Of a stretch of 64,000 nucleotides of DNA, positions 1 to 7,024 are shown one piece after another. The stretch is from CAYRGY01 sp964424075 (GTDB lineage Bacteria > Patescibacteriota > Gracilibacteria > UBA1369). Within the stretch, counting starts at the first letter, position 1. Each line of letters begins with the position of its first letter. The position numbers and the translations under genes were made by a program. The notes under the pieces are model-generated. The model was not told the DNA's origin. It worked only from the letters and a program-made list of their open reading frames with translations, and made no database searches. The stretch covers positions 62,001 to 126,000 of the forward strand of contig CAYRGY010000002.1 of the NCBI GenBank assembly GCA_964424075.1, read 5' to 3'.

Positions 1-878
1 ATGGCAGAAAGGACACCGGCTACGGCAAGTCCTTTATATAGTGCGCCCATGATATTATTTTTGCTTCCAAGTTTGATGGCGAAAGATCCTATAATAGAAG
101 CAATAATTGCGATTCCTCCTAAAACCAGAGGGAAAACTACAATACTTTCATTGCCTGGGAAGGTAAGATTTCCGAGGATCATTGCTGCCAAAGCTGTGAT
201 GGCATATGTTTCAAAAAGATCGGCGGCCATACCGGCACAGTCTCCGACATTATCTCCAACGTTATCGGCAATAAATGCAGGATTACGAGGATCATCTTCC
301 GGAATTCCCGCCTCAACTTTTCCGACCAGGTCAGCTCCCACATCGGCGGCTTTGGTGTAAATACCTCCTCCTAAACGAGCAAAAACGGAAATTAAAGAAC
401 CTCCGAAACCAAAACCGATTAGAGCATTGAAGTCCTTAGTCAAAGCATAAAAACCGGCTACTCCGAGCAGTCCGAGACCGACAACAAAGAGTCCTGTTAC
501 TGTTCCGCCTTTAACGGCCATGTCCATAGCTTGTTTCAAACCAGTTTTAGCAGCTTCAGTTGTTCTTACATTGGCTCGAACACTAACATACATACCAATA
601 TATCCGGCTAATCCGGAAAAAATGGCTCCTACTGCAAAACCGGCGGCAGTGTTGAGGCCGAGAGTTATCAGCAATAGAATAAAAATGACCGCTCCAATAA
701 AGGCTACGGTGCGATTCTGGCGTCCCAAATAAGCTTGAGCCCCTTGCTGAATGGCCTCAGCGATTTCCAACATTTTCCCTTTCCCAGCCGGCTGCTTTAT
801 GACCCAACTGGCAAGTACTGCACCCCAAACCAGAGCAATGATGGAAGCTCCGAGTGCAAATTGCAACGCGTAATGCAT
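1..878 (-). CDS. hppA: Membrane-bound proton/sodium-translocating pyrophosphatase, 5' part
   Basis: Integral membrane enzyme that couples hydrolysis of pyrophosphate to H+ or Na+ export. The gene starts at ATG 878 (MHYALQFALGASIIAL) and runs off the left edge, so only about 292 residues are present. Hydrophobic helices alternate with the family signature: GGGIYTKAADVGADLVGKVE near residue 165, followed by the Asp-rich DNVGDNVGDCAGMAADLFE, which binds Mg-pyrophosphate. The position that separates K+-dependent from K+-independent enzymes lies outside the window. There is no Shine-Dalgarno upstream; a TTAACAT element lies 8 nt before the ATG. In a fermentative small-genome cell such a pump would save energy from biosynthetic pyrophosphate (inference). 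The family call is very secure. Confidence 0.96.
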   Translation of the reverse strand, partial: MHYALQFALGASIIALVWGAVLASWVIKQPAGKGKMLEIAEAIQQGAQAYLGRQNRTVAFIGAVIFILLLITLGLNTAAGFAVGAIFSGLAGYIGMYVSVRANVRTTEAAKTGLKQAMDMAVKGGTVTGLFVVGLGLLGVAGFYALTKDFNALIGFGFGGSLISVFARLGGGIYTKAADVGADLVGKVEAGIPEDDPRNPAFIADNVGDNVGDCAGMAADLFETYAITALAAMILGNLTFPGNESIVVFPLVLGGIAIIASIIGSFAIKLGSKNNIMGALYKGLAVAGVLSA

Positions 879-977
879 AAAATTAAATGTTAATTTGTTT
901 TAAAAGCCCCCAGAAATTAGCTAAAAGTCGAGGGAAAGTCAATCTTCAAATTGGAACAGATTTAAGGAGATTGTAAA

Positions 978-1006
978 TTGTTTATGGTGTGTGTCTATGC
1001 TATTAA
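978..1006 (+). promoter_or_regulatory. Sigma-70-type promoter of the HD protein
   Basis: TTGTTT (978-983), a 17-bp spacer, then TATTAA (1001-1006). The -10 box directly touches the upstream ATG at 1007, so a transcript from this promoter would begin about 1013 and the ATG at 1028 is the better start. Confidence 0.45.
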
Positions 1007-1027
1007 ATGAATATAAAACTAATACAA

Positions 1028-1945
1028 ATGAATAATCTCACTGACGTAATTTCAATACAGCCATATTTAGAAAAAAAGCGGGCTGCTGTTTATGAACAAA
1101 GAAAGTTGCGGGGAGATTTTGTGATACCTCCCAAGTATATTACTAGTACAAAACAAACTGTTGATGAAATTGCCGCTCATTTGCCTCGTGACTATAAACT
1201 ATTATATAAAGAGGCAATTCCGCTGAAGCAAAGATTGGCTTATAATCAAAGACTAAAACGTACTTTGCGTTGGCAGAGAGCCGTAGGTGATGTTGAGCAA
1301 AATCCGCCTGGGTGGCATGATAATGATTTGGACCATGTGTGCGATTTGCAGGATATTCTGACCATCATGGAAATGACTCATCCCAAGCTTATTAACGCTA
1401 TCACTGATGGAAATAGGGAGAGAAGCTATGATTTACGCACGAATTTTATTATGCATGACGGCGGTGAGACTGTTGTGGGAGATTTAATTACCAATCATCC
1501 CGATGCTGCTAAGAATGATGGTTTGAGACACAAAAGAAAAGAATCTAAGGCTGCTCATCTGCTTATTGGTCAAATTGAAAATAAGCATGTTCGCAAATAT
1601 GTTCGAGATCTTTTTATTCGTAACGAAGAAAAAGATCCTGCAGATAAATTGATGATGGGAGCGCATTTGATTGATAAACATTCGAGCTCTAGAGTTATGG
1701 CAAATACAATAATCCCTTACAATCTATCAAATTTCACAGCCGATCAACTGGCAAATCAGTTATATTTTACAATCACTAAAACTCTGAATTTCGCTGACTT
1801 ATTGGATGCTCATTTAGATGGGGCGGCAAAAGCAGAACTGAAAAATTTTGTTCATGCGGAAATCTTGGGACCATTTCTTAAAATTGATCATCCGGTAATA
1901 CTTGAAGTGATTAAGGCAATTAGAATGCGCTTCAGCTGTGCTTGA
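1028..1945 (+). CDS. HD-domain protein, YfbR/HD_3-like putative phosphohydrolase
   Basis: Metal-dependent phosphohydrolase fold. Visible HD motif residues are DLDHV (first His), MHDGGETVVGD (the HD pair followed by E..GD as in YfbR-type 5'-nucleotidases), KRKESKAAHLL and a late DKLMMGAHLIDK (last Asp). The substrate is unknown; nucleotides are the usual substrates of this family. The N-terminal about 90 residues are basic and have no recognised domain. An in-frame ATG at 1007 abuts the -10 box of the likely promoter, so 1028 (MNNLTDVI) is preferred. It stands alone, followed by a lipoprotein with its own promoter that overlaps the stop codon. HD fold likely, activity only inferred. Confidence 0.7.
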   Translation: MNNLTDVISIQPYLEKKRAAVYEQRKLRGDFVIPPKYITSTKQTVDEIAAHLPRDYKLLYKEAIPLKQRLAYNQRLKRTLRWQRAVGDVEQNPPGWHDNDLDHVCDLQDILTIMEMTHPKLINAITDGNRERSYDLRTNFIMHDGGETVVGDLITNHPDAAKNDGLRHKRKESKAAHLLIGQIENKHVRKYVRDLFIRNEEKDPADKLMMGAHLIDKHSSSRVMANTIIPYNLSNFTADQLANQLYFTITKTLNFADLLDAHLDGAAKAELKNFVHAEILGPFLKIDHPVILEVIKAIRMRFSCA

Positions 1946-1970
1946 GATTTAGAATAGTATTTGCTATATT
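1942..1970 (+). promoter_or_regulatory. Promoter of the lipoprotein gene at 1998
   Basis: TTGAGA (1942-1947), a 17-bp spacer, TATATT (1965-1970). The -35 box overlaps the stop codon of the preceding gene. Confidence 0.5.
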
Positions 1971-1997
1971 GTCCTCGCCTTATTATTTAATAAATCT

Positions 1998-2366
1998 ATG
2001 AATAAATATATTGCTTTAATCGGAGTGCTTGTTTTGAGTGGTTGCCAATTTATGGGTGACGGCCAAAATTTTGAAGATCGTCTCAGTGAAAGAATTATGG
2101 AAAGTACTACCGGTGATGAAATGAATATTGAAGGTGTTGGAACAGATAACATGACTATTGAAACTGAAATGGGAACTATCGATCTTTCCGGAATGGAGTC
2201 CGGAGAAGGCGTTTTCCGCATAACTGATGAAGAAGGTAATGTAGTTAGTGGTTCAGGAGACGATGTTGTAGTGGAAACAGTGGAAGGAGTTGATGTAGTG
2301 ATTGAGGACGGAGAATTGGTTGATCTCGACACATCAATGTTGGAAAATGTTGAAATGCCCGAGTAG
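1998..2366 (+). CDS. Small acidic lipoprotein
   Basis: Secreted lipid-anchored protein of unknown function. The first residues MNKYIALIGVLVLSGCQF form a short signal peptide with lipobox LSGC, so Cys16 would be lipidated. The mature part of about 105 residues is strongly acidic (many Glu/Asp), rich in Gly, Thr and Val, and has no further cysteine. Repeated short beta-like segments (TIETEMGTIDLSGMES, VVVETVEGVDVVIEDGELV) suggest a small beta-rich domain. No family recognised. It has its own promoter and is followed after about 90 bp by tRNA-Met. Confidence 0.75.
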   Translation: MNKYIALIGVLVLSGCQFMGDGQNFEDRLSERIMESTTGDEMNIEGVGTDNMTIETEMGTIDLSGMESGEGVFRITDEEGNVVSGSGDDVVVETVEGVDVVIEDGELVDLDTSMLENVEMPE

Positions 2367-2458
2367 TATTGCTATATTTGGCAGGCGAAGCGCCGCTTGC
2401 GGCGCAAAGTTGTCCTTATTTTTACTTTTTCGAACGGACTTTTCGATTATTTACAAAT

Positions 2459-2534
2459 GGGCCTGTAGCTCAGGGGTTAGAGCAGTCGGCTCATAACCGA
2501 TTGGTCGTAGGTTCAAATCCTACCAGGCCCACCA
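2459..2534 (+). tRNA. tRNA-Met (anticodon CAT), CCA encoded
   Basis: Complete cloverleaf: acceptor GGGCCTG/CAGGCCC, D arm with GCTC...GAGC, anticodon stem GTCGG/CCGAT with loop CTCATAA (anticodon CAT), T arm GTAGG-TTCAAAT-CCTAC, discriminator A2531 and encoded CCA 2532-2534. The D-loop and acceptor look like an elongator; a CAT tRNA could also be a lysidine-modified Ile2 tRNA, which cannot be told from sequence alone. Its 3' end is where the direct repeat at 2525 begins. Confidence 0.93.
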
Positions 2535-2606
2535 ATAGGCACCCGACGCGCGTAGCGCTTGGAGGGATGCCCAATTAAAATAGTGCGAAGCACGACAAGA
2601 CTAAAA
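2525..2606. repeat. Direct repeat, left copy (att-like, starts in the tRNA-Met 3' end)
   Basis: Bases 2530-2606 are identical to 4136-4212 (77 bp); including the five bases before and one C/T mismatch the match covers 82 bp. It begins in the acceptor 3' strand and CCA of tRNA-Met. It contains two short palindromes, GCGCGTAGCGC-like and GTGCGAAGCAC. The arrangement (tRNA 3' end, identical copy 1.6 kb away, accessory genes between) is that expected for attL/attR of an integrated element or its remnant. Confidence 0.85.
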
Positions 2607-2637
2607 CATGGCTTAATCATTGAGATTGGGCTTTTTT
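2568..2637 (+). terminator. Possible terminator after tRNA-Met
   Basis: GCCCAAT near 2569 can pair with ATTGGGC near 2625, closing a long loop that carries its own GTGCGAAGCAC hairpin; a TTTTTT run follows. The long loop makes it uncertain. Confidence 0.3.
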
Positions 2638-2706
2638 AGTGTAGATGATTTCTAGCGTTTGGTTGGTGGTTCAAGCTACGCAGGATTATTAGTGAGTTTA
2701 CTCATT

Positions 2707-2880
2707 TTATGGAATACTTTTCAACCACCCACCGAGCATTCGCCCAATTTCCTGTAGTTTTGCTTGCAATTGAAAAATCCTTGTTTCTTTGGCAAGTTTA
2801 AGATCAAGCATTAACCTCAAATTCAGTTTGACTATCTCAAGGGAAGATTCTGTTTGATGCAAAGGCCAAAGGGCCAAAGA
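2707..2880 (-). pseudogene. Avd-like four-helix-bundle protein, C-terminal remnant
   Basis: Reading minus-strand from 2880, directly after the TGA of the variable-protein gene and in the same frame, gives 57 codons ending at TAA 2707-2709. The last about 45 residues contain LEIVKLNLRLMLDLKLAKET and then LQEIGRMLGGWLKSIP, the signature C-terminus of Avd, the accessory protein of diversity-generating retroelements (and of the wider four-helix-bundle family). Full-length Avd is about 120 residues, so the N-terminal half is missing. No ATG start exists; a TTG is possible. Read as a deletion remnant of a retroelement cassette. Confidence 0.65.
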
Positions 2881-3960
2881 TCAAGGAGTTTGGCCTGCGC
2901 TGGCGCTTCGGCCTACCCTCACCGAGCGACGACAACGGAGAAGAAGATCAGCAATGTGCCCGCACAAGACAACCTGATCAGCACACCAGCAGGCGCCCAC
3001 AATATTTTGCTGTTCTGTCAAGCCTGAGTCTGGTAATATGGTGAAGGTGTTTTTGTCCAGTGGTTTTGCGGGATCTGTTTTCAGCCTTTGCATTTGGGCT
3101 GATAAATAGCTTTCATAGGTCAGTCCGCGGTATCCTTTTGGAATGAATTCTTGCATGTATTTTTCTGTTTTCCGGGCATTGGTACCTTCTTTTGTGTCTT
3201 CCAGGTTTTGTTTGGTGGCAACGATTTCAATTGCCCATCCTTTGTATTTTTTGATGTACTGGCTTTTGGTTAGTCCGTTTGTTATGTGGAGCTCCTTGCC
3301 GTCCTGGCTGGCCTTAAAGCTTGATGCTTCATAGAGCAGCTCTTCATCTTTGATTTCGTCCCAAACAAAGGTGTCGTCAGCTAGTGGCTCGCCGATTTCG
3401 GACTTTTTGGCATCGAGTTTGCCGGTCAGTGTGCGGATGTTCAGCGCTAGCGGGGTCAGTTGCAGGCGCGGCTCTTCGCCGGCGGCTTCCATTTCTTTGA
3501 TCAGCTCGATTTGGAGAGTGGTGAGCTGGGTGAGGACTTCTTGGATTGTCGGTGCTTCGAAGCTTTGGCCTGTGAAGTTTTCGCCTGTGTTGCCTTCTTC
3601 ATGACTGCCGTCGTAGTCGGCTTTGTATGTGAGTTGGCCGTTTTCATTTGTTTCAAGAACGCCATACCAATGCCATTTTTCGAGTTCCTCCGCGTGGGCG
3701 CGTTCAAGGGATTCTTTGAGCTCAGGCGGGAGTTCGGCTTGGGGCTCTGGTTGGTCGGGGGTGTCGATAATGCCGCGGATTCTTTTTACTCCTTCCATGA
3801 TGCTTTTGATTGCCGCCATTATTTCTTGATGCTTGCTTTCCTCGTCCAAAAACACCGCTTCCGCAGCTTCAACTGTTTCGCGGAACTCGGCGTGGTCGCG
3901 GTATTCCGCGCTTCCTTTAGCTTTGTCGATTAATTCTTGTTGTTTTGGTTGGGGGGGCAT
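2881..3960 (-). CDS. Probable diversity-generating-retroelement variable protein (C-type-lectin fold end)
   Basis: 359-residue protein from ATG 3960. Residues 1-110 are Glu/Ala-rich and likely coiled coil; the middle is charged. The last about 60 residues run TFTILPDSGL, then CWCADQVVLCG, then SVRVGRSASAG. This layout (FT-LPDS, W--DQV-L, then a VR end) is that of C-type-lectin-fold target proteins of diversity-generating retroelements, in which codons copied from AAC/AAT are mutagenised. The Cys, His, Leu and Arg residues between fixed W, DQV, L, G, D and SVR fit such a variable region (about 2898-2992). GC content is clearly above its surroundings. No reverse transcriptase or template repeat is found in the window, so it is probably frozen. 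The target role is inference from motif layout. Confidence 0.6.
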   Translation of the reverse strand: MPPQPKQQELIDKAKGSAEYRDHAEFRETVEAAEAVFLDEESKHQEIMAAIKSIMEGVKRIRGIIDTPDQPEPQAELPPELKESLERAHAEELEKWHWYGVLETNENGQLTYKADYDGSHEEGNTGENFTGQSFEAPTIQEVLTQLTTLQIELIKEMEAAGEEPRLQLTPLALNIRTLTGKLDAKKSEIGEPLADDTFVWDEIKDEELLYEASSFKASQDGKELHITNGLTKSQYIKKYKGWAIEIVATKQNLEDTKEGTNARKTEKYMQEFIPKGYRGLTYESYLSAQMQRLKTDPAKPLDKNTFTILPDSGLTEQQNIVGACWCADQVVLCGHIADLLLRCRRSVRVGRSASAGQTP

Positions 3961-4022
3961 GGGTGTGTTATAGGCGTGGTGGTTTTTTGTTATTATAGCA
4001 TTAATAAGGTTTTTTTATATAG

Positions 4023-4135
4023 TTATAGAATAGTTCCTTCATTATTTTCTTCTTCCTGATCCAAATATTCCTTGAGAGTCATTTCATTTGGGGATACCCT
4101 TTTGGTAGGTAGTTCAATATCTGTCTTGAAAGGCT
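4023..4135 (-). pseudogene. C-terminal gene fragment abutting the right repeat
   Basis: Minus-strand reading ending at 4023 gives EPFKTDIELPTKRVSPNEMT and then LKEYLDQEEENNEGTIL. Composition looks coding, but upstream the frame runs into the direct-repeat copy at 4131 and has no proper start. Likely the end of a gene cut by the recombination that made the repeat. No family recognised. Confidence 0.4.
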
Positions 4136-4212
4136 CACCAATAGGCACCCGACGCGCGTAGCGCTTGGAGGGATGCCCAATTAAAATAGTGCGAAGCACG
4201 ACAAGACTAAAA
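4131..4212. repeat. Direct repeat, right copy
   Basis: Second copy of the 77-bp identical (82 bp with one mismatch) repeat that begins in tRNA-Met at 2525. Gene fragments end against it on both sides (4023-4135 minus, 4211-4315 plus), consistent with an insertion or recombination junction. Confidence 0.85.
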
Positions 4213-4315
4213 TGAAATTGATGAGTATATTTTAGCTGAACCTGGTGAATTTGATGAAATTGTATCAAAGGTAAGCTGTTATCTGTTGCAAAATGCTGAT
4301 GCTCTAGATGAATAA
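4211..4315 (+). pseudogene. C-terminal gene fragment after the right repeat
   Basis: The plus-strand frame directly after the repeat reads NEIDEYILAEPGEFDEIVSK and ends VSCYLLQNADALDE at TAA 4313-4315. A stop precedes it and there is no start, so it is a 3' fragment of a lost gene of unknown family. Confidence 0.4.
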
Positions 4316-4363
4316 TTTTTGTGCTCTTTGGGATTGGATTATTTTAGATGAGTCTTTATTAAA

Positions 4364-4987
4364 TCAATCGGATTTCAGATTTAATTGGTAGTGACCTGAC
4401 TTTTGGTAATTAGCGATATTTTTTTCCAATTCTTTGACCATGATGGGTGCGAGTGCTCTGCCTAGTGGAATATAAAAAGTTATGGCGTCGCGGATTTTGC
4501 GCTCAATACTTGAGGGCTTTAGATCGGGCAAAGACTCAGAATTGTGAGTCATGTCAGCGATTTTGATGATTTTAATAGATTCTCTGGCGAATAGCAGTCT
4601 GAGTTTATAAGCTTCCTTAGTTAAATGACCTTTTTCGTCCATATAATCTACTCCAAAATCCGCAAAAAGAGGTGCCAATGCCTGGGCATGCTTTCCTGAA
4701 GTGTTAGTCGATAATACATAAACACCTTGGTAAACAATTTTGCCAAAGCGTTTCTCAATTTCATTTTTACGTTCACCAAGAGCAGTGTCCTCAATGGTGT
4801 CGTGAAGTAAAGCTACGCATTGATATTCATCACTGCTATAGCCGTATTTAACCAGAATGTCTCTAACGGCAAAGGGATGAGTGCTATATGGTGGCTGATT
4901 GCTGCCTTTGCGCCTTTGCGATTCATGAAAATGGAGGCAATATTCTTCCGCTAATTTTACAAGATTGCTGGGCATATAATTTGGCAT
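4364..4987 (-). CDS. SpoT/RelA-type HD hydrolase, small stand-alone
   Basis: About 207 residues matching only the N-terminal hydrolase domain of RelA/SpoT, like small alarmone hydrolases. Motifs in order: HFHESQRRKGS--PYSTHPFAV (residues 19-41), ALLHDTIEDT (the HD pair, about residue 60), and IKIADMTHN (about residue 140). No synthetase, TGS or ACT domain follows. It may hydrolyse (p)ppGpp or a related nucleotide; specificity cannot be told. Start taken at ATG 4987; a TTG one codon earlier and an ATG at residue 5 are alternatives. No Shine-Dalgarno. Monocistronic. Confidence 0.8.
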   Translation of the reverse strand: MPNYMPSNLVKLAEEYCLHFHESQRRKGSNQPPYSTHPFAVRDILVKYGYSSDEYQCVALLHDTIEDTALGERKNEIEKRFGKIVYQGVYVLSTNTSGKHAQALAPLFADFGVDYMDEKGHLTKEAYKLRLLFARESIKIIKIADMTHNSESLPDLKPSSIERKIRDAITFYIPLGRALAPIMVKELEKNIANYQKSGHYQLNLKSD

Positions 4988-5176
4988 CAATTACAATTCG
5001 TGCATATTATAATTGAAAAACTTCAGATGGACTATCTTAAACCATTCAGTGAATTGATGTCGATGTAGGATGAAGTCGGGATGATAGTAGTTGAAAGCTA
5101 ATTTGACAATATGATTTGATATTTTAAATTGGTGGATTTAAGTGTATTTTAATATGCGAAACTTAACTAAAGAATC

Positions 5177-5599
5177 ATGGCTATTTCCAAAGAAGAATTC
5201 ATCGCAGAGCTCAATAAGGATCTTGAATGGGAATATGCAGCTGCTGTTCAATATGTTCAGCATGCCGCAGTGATCACCGGTCCGGAATATGATGCAATTG
5301 CCAAGGAATTGGTGGTACATTCTAAGGAAGAGCTGGTGCATGCGCAGCAAGTAGCGGTAATTATTGCCGACCTAGGTGGCACTCCCGTAATTGATGTGGA
5401 AAGGCGCGATATTGCTGAAGACGCCAAGACAATGCTGGAGCAGGATTTGTGGGGCGAAGAGAATGCAATTACGCGCTACAAACAAAGGATTGCTCAGGCT
5501 GAAGAGCTTCAGGAATATGGAGTGCGTCGAGTGCTTGAAGACATTTTGATGCAAGAAGAAGAGCATCGTCGTGATATTCTTAGCTCATTGGGAAGATAA
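5177..5599 (+). CDS. Ferritin-like diiron protein (bacterioferritin/rubrerythrin superfamily)
   Basis: 140-residue four-helix bundle. Diiron ligands are visible: E in DLEWEYAA (helix A), EE--H in SKEELVHAQQ (helix B), E in WGEENAITRY (helix C) and E--H in MQEEEEHRRD-like MQEEEHRRD (helix D). This is the full two E-x2-H ferritin-like pattern. Probable roles are iron storage or peroxide handling; the family cannot separate them. Single gene. The upstream sequence lacks a Shine-Dalgarno and has TTAACTA 7 nt before the ATG. Confidence 0.88.
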   Translation: MAISKEEFIAELNKDLEWEYAAAVQYVQHAAVITGPEYDAIAKELVVHSKEELVHAQQVAVIIADLGGTPVIDVERRDIAEDAKTMLEQDLWGEENAITRYKQRIAQAEELQEYGVRRVLEDILMQEEEHRRDILSSLGR

Positions 5600-5601
5600 A
5601 A

Positions 5602-5763
5602 ATGGCACAAAAGAAAAAAATCAATGGGTAGGTTGTGCCACAATGACCGCGTTTCTTCTGGTCCCGATTTTAGTTGGAGCTGGGAATTTATGCATTTCTG
5701 AATTTTGATTCCGCGTCGGAATGGATGGAGGGTGCTGTTGAATGGTTGGAAAGTTTGGAATAG
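5602..5763 (+). pseudogene. Small membrane-protein gene broken by frameshifts
   Basis: Three reading frames must be joined to follow coding-like sequence: MAQKKKING, then CATMTAFLLVPILVGAGNL (a hydrophobic segment), then DSASEWMEGAVEWLESLE ending TAG 5761. Either a decayed gene for a one-helix membrane protein of about 52 residues, or sequence errors in the A-run at 5613. No family recognised. Confidence 0.35.
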
Positions 5764-5843
5764 TGCTATTATTCTTAATAGTCAGCTTTATAAGACTCTA
5801 TCGCTCTTTTGTGGTTTTTGTCAATCTTTTTAGCTAGCAAAAA

Positions 5844-5966
5844 CGCCCGAGGCATTTAGTGCTGCGGGCGCCCGAGTGTGGAACCTGGGTAAGGTTACCA
5901 GCGATGGGCGTTGCATGGTGGTGAATGAGTCCCCTGACGAAAAGTGAGGCGCGTCAGAAACTCATT
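5844..5966 (+). ncRNA. Candidate structured RNA
   Basis: A GC-rich island in AT-rich intergenic DNA with several strong helices: CGCCCG 5844-5849 with CGGGCG 5865-5870; CTGG 5885-5888 with CCAG 5898-5901; CGCCC 5869-5873 with GGGCG 5906-5910 (competes with the first helix); AATGAGT 5924-5930 with ACTCATT 5960-5966 enclosing TGACG 5935-5939 with CGTCA 5952-5956. A T-rich stretch follows. No open reading frame explains it. It is not tRNA, tmRNA or an SRP RNA as far as their motifs can be checked by eye. The strand is assumed. Confidence 0.45.
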
Positions 5967-5991
5967 ACTTGGCGGATTTCTTTCAACAAGA

Positions 5992-6116
5992 GCGAAGCTC
6001 CGCTTCGCCTATTTTATATTGGTCTAAATGCTATTCCGCTACGCGGTCATTTAGCCCACCCCAGGCGCGGATAAGTTCATCAGCTTATAGGATAGAATGG
6101 TATATCCTGGGGGGTG
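5992..6116. other. Cluster of stem-loops downstream of the RNA candidate
   Basis: Palindrome GCGAAG 5992-5997/CTTCGC 6003-6008; AAATG 6026-6030/CATTT 6048-6052 enclosing CCGC/GCGG; CACCCCAGG 6057-6065 with CCTGG(gg)GGTG 6106-6116 enclosing ATAAG/CTTAT. The last could be a terminator or part of a second structured RNA. No gene is seen between 5764 and 6169. Confidence 0.35.
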
Positions 6117-6169
6117 CGATAAAAAATATTGTTATAGTGGTCGCATTGACTAGAGGTATTGTCTGAACT

Positions 6170-6883
6170 TTAGACCAAGTCGAACATCTGCATCAAACGG
6201 AAGCTATCCGGTCGATTGGCATAGAAGTACAGGTAGATCAGAGTTCCTTTAACGATTTGCTCGCGAATGGAACTCAGCGTCCCTTCCATCAACTGTCGCT
6301 TTTGCTTGAAAAGCCAGACAGTAAGATTCAGCAGGTCCTTTTGGGCCAACTTGGAAAAGAAACGGTCGTAGTGTGGACGCGGATGTCCATTCATTTCCAG
6401 AATGATGATGACCGAAAACATCATATAGGCCAATTCGGTGGGCTTGCACTCACCTTGCTTGAACCTTGAGATACATCGATCAACTTCTTTCTGGTAAATG
6501 TGTAGATGCTGCTTACCATGCCCAGTCGGGCTCGGTGGCTGCACCTTGATCATACCCTTGTTCATCAGATACTTGATGCGCTGGTAATCTCCACGAGCAT
6601 AGTGGATCAAGTACAAGCGCAAAAGCTCAGGAAAGTCTTCATCAAGATTGCAACGCCGACTGCTAAGCAGATCAACGCAGCAATTATCGACCAAGGCCTT
6701 CCAATTCTGATCACTAAGAGCGGTGAAACAACGGTTGTAATGCTTTTGCACCGGGATTTGAGCCAAGTGCTTACGCATGACAAGCGCCAAGATCGCCCGG
6801 ACAACTAAATAGTTCTTCCAGAGCGACAAGTTAGCGGTGAGAAAGATAAGCAGATTTTTAGATATCTTGATTTGAGCAGTCAA
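6170..6883 (-). CDS. Unknown protein, foreign-looking
   Basis: 237 residues, starting at TTG 6883 because AGAGGT lies five bases upstream, a true Shine-Dalgarno. The protein is helical and basic, with Cys pairs (NCCVDLL), a hydrophobic stretch (LAYMMFSVIIILEM) and many aromatic residues; it has no clear signal peptide or known domain. Base composition is richer in G and C than neighbours and codon choice differs (CTG, CGC, ATC common). Both the composition and the ribosome-binding site set it apart from the genes around it, which suggests transfer. It is not a reverse transcriptase: no YxDD is present. Confidence 0.55.
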   Translation of the reverse strand: MTAQIKISKNLLIFLTANLSLWKNYLVVRAILALVMRKHLAQIPVQKHYNRCFTALSDQNWKALVDNCCVDLLSSRRCNLDEDFPELLRLYLIHYARGDYQRIKYLMNKGMIKVQPPSPTGHGKQHLHIYQKEVDRCISRFKQGECKPTELAYMMFSVIIILEMNGHPRPHYDRFFSKLAQKDLLNLTVWLFKQKRQLMEGTLSSIREQIVKGTLIYLYFYANRPDSFRLMQMFDLV

Positions 6884-7024
6884 ACTAGACCTCTTCTATT
6901 GTTGAAATGTTTAAGTTCCGCGTATCCAACATGTGGAACGCCACACCTAGCTTACTACTTTAAGTAAATTTTGCAAACGACCTGGATTTATTGCTTGCTT
7001 AAGGTGTTTGTGGTATTATTAGAT

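Noticed and set aside
3460..3933. 157-residue plus-strand ORF opposite the variable protein
   Set aside because: Shadow of the GC-rich gene on the minus strand; rich in Cys/Phe as expected for the complement of Glu/Lys codons.
4023..4268. 81-residue minus-strand protein across the right repeat
   Set aside because: The first half is the translated repeat and AT-rich spacer; only the last about 37 residues look coding, so it is listed as a fragment.
5881..5930. c-di-GMP-I riboswitch
   Set aside because: GGTAAGGTTACC resembles part of its second half, but the conserved first half and the AAAGC...GCAAAGCC elements are missing.
6170..6883. Reverse transcriptase of the retroelement
   Set aside because: The protein has no YxDD or other RT motifs and a different codon style.
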